In this document: positions 57,841-64,000 of the stretch, piece by piece
How positions within the stretch are numbered: the first letter of the stretch is position 1
Layout of the letters: each line of letters starts with the position of its first letter
Source of the DNA: Symsagittifera roscoffensis
Taxonomy: Eukaryota; Xenacoelomorpha; Acoela; Convolutidae
Assembly: GCF_963678635.1 (NCBI RefSeq)
Contig: NC_087062.1
Coordinates: 14,058,670-14,122,669, forward strand
Direction of reading: 5' to 3'
Length of the DNA: 64,000 nt
Program-made: the position numbers and the translations under genes
The notes under the pieces: model-generated
What the model was told of the DNA's origin: nothing
The model's database searches: none
Seen by the model: only the letters and a program-made list of their open reading frames with translations

Positions 57841-60800
57841 GTGCAATCGTGCTCTTCCCATAGACTCAACGCTTCAAACACAGAAAGAAATGATTTATAC
57901 GAGGAACCGAGTTACATTCCAGACGACGACAATTACATTTCAGACACAGGGTCAGATGTATATTGCGACACGTGTTCCGAGGGCGACTGCGGTGAAAACT
58001 TGGGATACCAGAATTCTCATGGCTATCCAGAAATGGAGACTGAAAACTCTGGAGACGAAATTGACGTTGCGGCGACTTCAAACAGCATCGGAGCAGGCGC
58101 ACAAATGACAGCTGAAACGAAAGATAAAATTGCGCTCACAGGAGCTGCTTTCGATGCCACTGCTACCGCTGCAATGAACGTGGAGTCCAGTGGCAACGTC
58201 GATATTGAAGGCGCAACTTCGGGAGCTTCAGCCCAAGCAGCATTAACCGGACAGTCTAAAAATAACGTTCACATAGGTGGTGTGGACGCTTCAGCTTCAG
58301 CAAGTGCAACAGGTGTCCAATCAAATAGTGGAAACGTGTCTGTTCAAGGAGGCTCGGCTGAAGCTACGGTCAAGGCGACAGGAGCAGCGAAGAATACGGG
58401 CAACGTAAGCGTTACTGGGATAAGTGCATCTGCCGGTGCAACGGCTCAAGGGGCGGGGCTGAACGCAGGAAATGTAAATATAACAGGTAAATGACAAAAA
58501 TGAACAGTGCTTTTCAACTATTGATTAAAATAGCTAGGACCAAATGAGTATATTTTATCCGAATTTCGTTCGAAGCAACATTCTGTTATATACAAGTGAT
58601 TTAGCCCGCAGGGTACAAAGTTGAAGCTGTTTTTGATTACTCGTATTCATACCATCTACTAGGTTTCTGGGCCACCAGATAAAAACGTCTACTTTTCGGT
58701 GTAACCATTGATTTTACGAAATGATATTAAATTTAAAAAATGGTTGAATAAGGTGCAACTGGGGGTTGGGGGAGTAGAAGAATTTAAGCTACAAACGCTA
58801 CATTTTTCCACACGATTGTAGACACAACGTCTAGAGCCGTTTTTGTTCCGAACAATCAACATGGAGAAGAGCTTTGTATTCGCGTGTTTTTTTTTTCATT
58901 TCTTTTGTTTTCCATATAAAATCAGGTACCACAAATAATCACCGGAATAGATCGAGTGATCTATCAGATTAAAGCCCTTCGATTTTTGCAAATTAAAAAA
59001 AAATTGCAAAATATATTGAGAAATATTGAAAATTTTGTTTTTGATTTCTTTTTTCATTTTTTGTAGAAAACTGTTGTCGATTATGCCTAATTCTTCAATT
59101 TTCTCGCCTTTTTTATAGTTCTCTCGTCACACCTTGCACAAAAAACGGCACTGAATTGAAGAAAAAAAGAAATTTTTTATTTAGTTTTTTGTGAATGTTG
59201 TCGGATTATTTTGTGCTACTTGCACAGCAACCAGCTATCCTTGTTACTTATTGAACATTTTTTTAGGTCGCTTTCCATTTTTCCTTGTGTTTGCTCCTGG
59301 ATTTATCTCAAATATGAATTCCTTCTAATATTTTGAGTTTTTCTGTTCATTGCATGGCTTTTAGGAGCTAGCGTTGGAGCAAATGCCAATTTCAGTGGAG
59401 CAACTGCGTCCTTTGGAAATTTAAACATTTCTGGACCATCGGCTGAAGTTTCTGTTGGTTTCAATGCCATATCAGCAGGAAACGTATCACTTGGAGTTGG
59501 TGGTTTCGGAGTGGACTTGAACCCTTTAAACTGGTTTACCAATATTGGACTAGGCGGGGGAGGCGGAGGCGGAGGCGGTGGCGGAGGCGGAGGCGGTGTA
59601 TGTGGCGGAGGTGGAGGCGGAGAATCAGCAGGATCTTCAGGTGCGAATAGTGGTCAAAACCCGATGGCAAGTGGGACGATCGACGACGCCGGCGGGAAAA
59701 TGATGGGAAAACTAGGCGGCAAATTTCACGCGGGCGCTGGCGTCTCGGCCTTTTCAGCTGGCGTCGATGGCCTGGCGTCAGTCCGAGGTCCGTCAACTGA
59801 AGCAGGTGTCGAAGTGGACGCTTATGTTCAAGGGGGAGCTAATGCTAAGGGTGAAGGAAGAGCATCAAGTGATGGTCAGTCCATTGATTTAAAAGGTTCT
59901 GCAGCAGGTGACTATAATATTGGGGGAACTTTAGATGGCTCTGCTTATTTACGTGGAAACATGCTTGAAGCCAATGTTTTGAATGGTAAGTACAAATTTT
60001 CTGGTCCTGCCGCCACAGCTGAAGGTCAAGTTCAAGGTAAAATCCGACGAGAGTTCGAAGGAAATGTCAAAGGAAAAATCAAATGCAAGAAAGCTGGTAG
60101 CTCGGCCGAAGGAAGTAAAAGTTCGTCGTCAAAAACCGAGGCTCGATTCAAAGTTGAGGGGTCTTCTTCGGGCCATGTGTATAAATACAAGATCGGAGAT
60201 AAAACTGCCGATGGTCCGAGCTATGAATGGACCGGAAGTTTCGATGCTGGAAAAGTCCGAACTAAAGAAAATCAACGAGTAACCGAGAACAGCTCATGGC
60301 GTGAACAAAGCAGTCATCTGCAAACGAGCGGGAGACAAAGTTCGGGAAAGATTGATTGGAAAGATGTCGGAAAAGACACTTTGACTGTGGGTAAAAAAAT
60401 TGTTTCTGGCAGCGAAAAAAATGGCAAAATGAAAAAGACACCAAACAATTGGATGATGCCAAAGTTAATACTGGATCAGTCGCTGGTAGTGGCAGCAAAA
60501 AGGTGCAAAAATTCGAAGATGCGAAAAAACCATCTACTGCTTCAGACGGAAAGAAGAGCCTTATTAAGTTTGAAGGCCCTTCTTTTCAAGCCAATTTGAA
60601 AGGAAAGGGACAAGCTTCCGCTGATTTTGAAGTTGAAAAATCAGGACAGTTCAAGTGGGACTCTCGAAACGGTTCCGAACGCAGAAAGCTCCTATCAAAG
60701 CGCTCCGATATTGATGCAAATTTAAGCGGCTCTGGTTCATTTGAAGGGCGTACGTTGAAAATCTCTTCGTCAGATGAAAAACAACGAATTACGTTTCCAA

Positions 60801-61500
60801 CTGTCAGTGGAAATGGAACTTTGAACGCACAGTATAAACGTAGATCATCGGAAACAAGCTCAAATATTGAGAAAAAAAATCCTCAAGGACAAGTAAAAAT
60901 TGAAACTACGAAAGCGAAACACTCAGAAAAGGTAAAAGATTTTGATACCCGTGCAGACATTTCAGGTAGTTTGGGAAACTACAAGGTTGGAGAGTTTTCA
61001 GGACGAGGTCCCGTTTTGGAGGGTATTCGGAGAAACACATCGGCTCCAAGAGAACACTTAAGGATGGAAAATTGGAAAAGGAATCATGGGATGAAAAGAA
61101 AAGTGACTTTTGGTTAACCGATGCTGAGTCAGACCGGCAAAACTTGGAACCGGATTCGAACAAAAAATCTGAACCGAAAGAGAAATCTCCAACAAACGAG
61201 GATCCGGATGCCAAACGTGTTCTCGAATTGACTAACATGATTCTGAGCGAAAACAGCGAATTGGTAACTCGAAATATTAACTTGTCAGATCATCTCGAGA
61301 ACTTCTACGAGGCTAACAGAGGTTCTTACGAAGGATCTAATTCAAACCAAGATGAAGACGATGATTGCGAAGACAAAGAACTGTGCGATTTTTGCAAGCC
61401 CTCGGGTTCGCCTAGATGCATGAAGTGTCTGTTGGGCAGATCCGGGAGGAAAATCACCAAGTTTGGCACAGGCGGAAATATTCATGGATTCTCAGCATGA
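57841..61500 (+). CDS. Protein with strict 23-residue Gly/Ala/Asn/Val repeats, poly-Gly hinge and terminal Cys pairs
   Basis: Exon A starts at 57,841 after an acceptor (phase 0) and ends at 58,486 (ACAG then GTAAAT, phase 1). Exon B starts at 59,365 after GGCTTTTAG in the matching phase and runs to the stop at 61,498-61,500. The N-terminal part is acidic with CDTCSEGDC. Seven to eight 23-residue repeats follow (GNVSVTG plus 16 residues rich in Ala/Ser/Gly), the fifth full unit being split by the intron. Then come poly-Gly (about 59,550-59,620), low-complexity Gly/Ser and Lys/Ser/Glu-rich blocks, and near the C-terminus CDFCKPSGSPRCMKC. The repeat suggests a beta-solenoid or fibrous structural protein; no family recognised. 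Two frame steps of -1 (near the A7 run 60,415-60,421 and near 61,014-61,017) are needed for the full length. An upstream exon with the start codon is missing here; 50,276-51,522 is a candidate. Confidence 0.7.
58880..59250 (-). repeat. Dispersed repeat, inverted copy inside an intron
   Basis: Reads as the reverse complement of the family at 46,940 and 49,228: it opens with CGCGTGTTTT and closes with GTGCTACTTGCACAGCAACC and AGCTATCCTTG. It occupies much of the 878-bp intron 58,487-59,364. Confidence 0.7.
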
Positions 61501-61574
61501 TCATTTTTTTAAAATAATTGATGGTTTATAAGAATTTATTTATTAATATTCAATAATTTGATCAAAAAGCAGTA

Positions 61575-63245
61575 GTCAACCTCAGGTCAACCGAAAAGAT
61601 TGTACAAAATCAGATATAGAAATTCAATGCCACGAGGGATACCATCAGCCAGTAGTGGTTCTAGGGGGGAAAACGCTCTCTTTTCAGTACTTCGAGCGCA
61701 TACTGACGCAAAGGGTCCCCCCTTTGTACTATTTTGAGATATCCATTTTTGGCTGACAGAAATTTTCGAAACTTTTTTGAACGTCCTCCCTCACTTGAGA
61801 AAATAATCCTAGATCCGCGTCTGCCAGTTACATTATTAGCTTTTCTTTGAAGAGAAAGAGGACAAAATTATCACGAAAAATATCTTGTTGTTTTTTGGTG
61901 ACTATCTTTTAACCTTTTGTTTTGACCAGTATATTAATCACGAAGAAACTATGACTCACGGTAGAACTTTTAAACCAAAACACCGGAACAATAACAAGAT
62001 ATTAAACACTAAAAATAGTCTCATATTTGACTAAAGTAGCCAAGATGCCGTAAAATTAGTCTGAATTGTTTGCTCTTCAGGATGAAATTTAGCGGTTTCG
62101 TCTTCTTGGCCAGACTCTGTATTTCGTTCAGTGATAAACGAAATATTTTGAAAAATTGTCAGCTTTTTTCTTTAACTTTTCAATATTTATTTTGAAAAAC
62201 AGAGCGTCCAAAAAAACTGAAAATTGGTGATACTTGAGAAGCAACTTGATGCTCTTGTTTAAAAAAAGTCTTCGGTTTAAACAAAAAGAAATAAAAAACA
62301 CATGTAAAAATGTATGGATCAAGTTAACTATTTTTTACAAAGTACCATAGGGGGAGGGGGGGGGGGGGGGGGGGGGGGGGAATCGGAAAAAATCTTTCAT
62401 TTATAGATTTTTTATATTTTCAAAAAACATAAGTCAACCTCAGGTCAACCGAAAAGATTTCCCGGTCTATACAGAGTTTGTTTGTACAAAATTAGATGTA
62501 GAAATTCAATGCCACGAGGGATACCATCAGCCAGTAGTGGTTCTAGGGGGGAAAACGCTCTCTTTTCAGTACTTCGAGCGCATACTGACGCAAAGGGTCC
62601 CCCCTTTGTACTATTTTGAGATATCCATTTTTGGCTGACATAAATTTTCGAAATTTTTTTGAAAGTCCTCCCTCACTTGAGAAAATAATCCTAGATCCGC
62701 GTCTGCCAATATACATTATTAGCTTTTCTTCGAAGAGAAAGAGGACAAAATTATCACGAAAATTATCTTGTTGTTTTTTGGTGACTATCTTTTAACCTTT
62801 TGTTTTGACCAGTGTATTAATCACGAAGAAACTATGACTCACGGTAGAACTTTTAAACCAAAACACCGGAACAATAACAAAATTTTAAACACTAAAAATA
62901 GTCTCATATTTGACTAAAGTAGCCAAGATGCCGTAAAATTAGTCTGAATTGTTTGCTCTTCAGGATGAAATTTAGCGGTTTTGTCTTCTTGGCCAAACTC
63001 TGTATTTAGTTCAGTGATAAACAAAATATTTTGAAAAATTGTCAGCTTTTTTCTTTAACTTTTCAATATTTATTTTGAAAAACAGAGCGTCCAAAAAAAT
63101 TGAAAAATTGGTGATACTTGAGAAGCAACTTGATGCTCTTGTTTGAAAAAAGTCTCCGGTTTAAACAAAAAGAAATAAAAAACACATGTAAAAATTTATG
63201 GATCAAGTTAACTATTTTTTACAAAGTACCATAGGGGGGAGGGGG
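61575..63245 (+). repeat. Direct duplication of about 0.8 kb, nearly identical copies
   Basis: Copies at 61,575-62,350 and 62,433-63,245 match almost base for base, from GTCAACCTCAGGTCAACCGA to AACTATTTTTTACAAAGTACC and ATAGGGGG. The second has about 25 extra bases near 62,460. The first ends in a pure G run of 25 (62,356-62,380), the second in a short GGGGGGAGGGGGG. The high identity implies a recent duplication or an assembly artefact. They do not look like LTRs (no TG...CA ends, nothing between them). Confidence 0.85.
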
Positions 63246-64000
63246 GTGGAATAGGTAACATGATCCAATTATCTACAAGTCTTCATTTGTTTTTATTATT
63301 TTTCCGCTGAGTTTCCCTTATTGCTGATTTGAAAAAAAAACAAACTTAGTGTTGCAACAGTGCATGAGTTAATTGCTTTTTTGTCTAAAAATCTTTCTTT
63401 TGAATACTTTACAGATAAAAATAGCTGAAACTGAACATAAAACCTCATTCTGAAATCGAAATTTTTTAGATTGAAGTAAGCTAGTCACTTGCATTTTCAT
63501 CAAAGTGTTTTGTAAATCGGAAAATTACAAAAAATTATTCAACCAAAATAAAGATTTATCTTCGAATTTAGTCAAAGGAGAATTTTTCGTCCTAAATTTC
63601 AATTGATCTCATTTTTTCAAAAAAAAGTATCGCAGACTAAAAATTTTGGTTTCAACTACAGCAAGATTTCTCGTATCAGAGCAAAGTCTTGAATGTTACG
63701 ACTGCCTTTTAAGGTTTATAGAGCACTAGTAATAACAAAAAATTAAAGGTAATAAAACAAAATGAAAATTTTTAATTAAAATCATCCCCCAAACGCCATA
63801 CAAAGTCCAAAAGAATTTATTCCGCTTCTTGTAACAAATCAATTATGGCAAATAAGCTTCATTCAACCAATTTGGAACTATTTCTAAGACGGATTAAATC
63901 TGCGCTTACGCGTTAATAGCGCGAAATATATCGCGCGTTATTGTTCCCAATTGGCCAAAATGGCAACCTTAAAACGCCCATAACTCTACGAAAACTGGTC
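63246..64000. other. No feature seen
   Basis: AT-rich DNA to the window end. A short palindromic string, GCGCGAAATATATCGCGCG, lies at about 63,920-63,940. Confidence 0.4.

Noticed and set aside
61008-61050. A 43-bp intron explaining the second frame step in the 23-residue-repeat gene
   Set aside because: Removing it shifts the frame in the wrong direction; a one-base loss fits.
61575-63245. Pair of LTRs
   Set aside because: The copies are nearly adjacent, have no TG...CA ends and enclose no element.

Overview
The window is AT-rich animal (metazoan, invertebrate-like) genomic DNA dominated by transposable elements, with few host genes. Reasons: GT-AG introns, LINE, Ty3/gypsy and Tc1/mariner remnants, long microsatellites, a tRNA-like SINE candidate, and no bacterial operon structure. 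I cannot place the organism more precisely.

Layout. 1-2,842 (minus): a GC-richer open reading frame running off the left edge. It encodes a coiled coil and an SGNH/GDSL hydrolase with all catalytic blocks, and it has no stop over its last 2.1 kb. 3,318-12,674 (minus): a Ty3/gypsy element (gag, two CCHC knuckles, protease, RT, RNase H, integrase) whose Pol continues in the same frame, after one stop codon, into a degenerate macro (ADP-ribose-binding-type) domain. The SGNH gene lies just downstream on the same strand, so a larger composite element is possible. 13.0-16.7 kb: non-coding, with a duplicated covarying hairpin and about twenty GGAGGGT/ACCCTCC motifs. 17.0-30.4 kb: a CR1-like LINE with a PHD-finger ORF1, then a direct tandem array of about 4.4-kb units, each carrying the same dead LINE piece, the same dead tail of a second RT-type element and a short dispersed repeat. 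30.4-37 kb: duplicated non-coding repeats, including a 204-bp tandem repeat. 37.3-42.1 kb: inverted minisatellites, a candidate two-exon gene and an 865-bp inverted-repeat element. 42.8-44.2 kb: a Tc1/mariner relic with intact inverted ends. 44.7-50.2 kb: SINE candidate, AT-rich repeats and a 0.5-kb dispersed repeat family.

50.3-61.5 kb (plus): the best host-gene candidates. Exons at 50.3-51.5 kb encode a helical, possibly VHS-like domain, a charged linker and two ubiquitin-interacting motifs. Exons at 57.8-61.5 kb encode a protein with a strict 23-residue repeat, a poly-glycine hinge and Cys pairs near both ends. Splice phases would allow all four exons to form one gene across a 6.3-kb intron that holds a fold-back element, a 0.6-kb CT tract and a 2.8-kb TIR element. 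61.6-63.2 kb: a recent direct duplication of about 0.8 kb.

Five reading-frame breaks in otherwise well-kept frames (three in the gypsy element, two in the 23-residue-repeat gene) all have the sign expected of a single missing base. Sequencing or assembly deletions should be considered before calling these genes broken.
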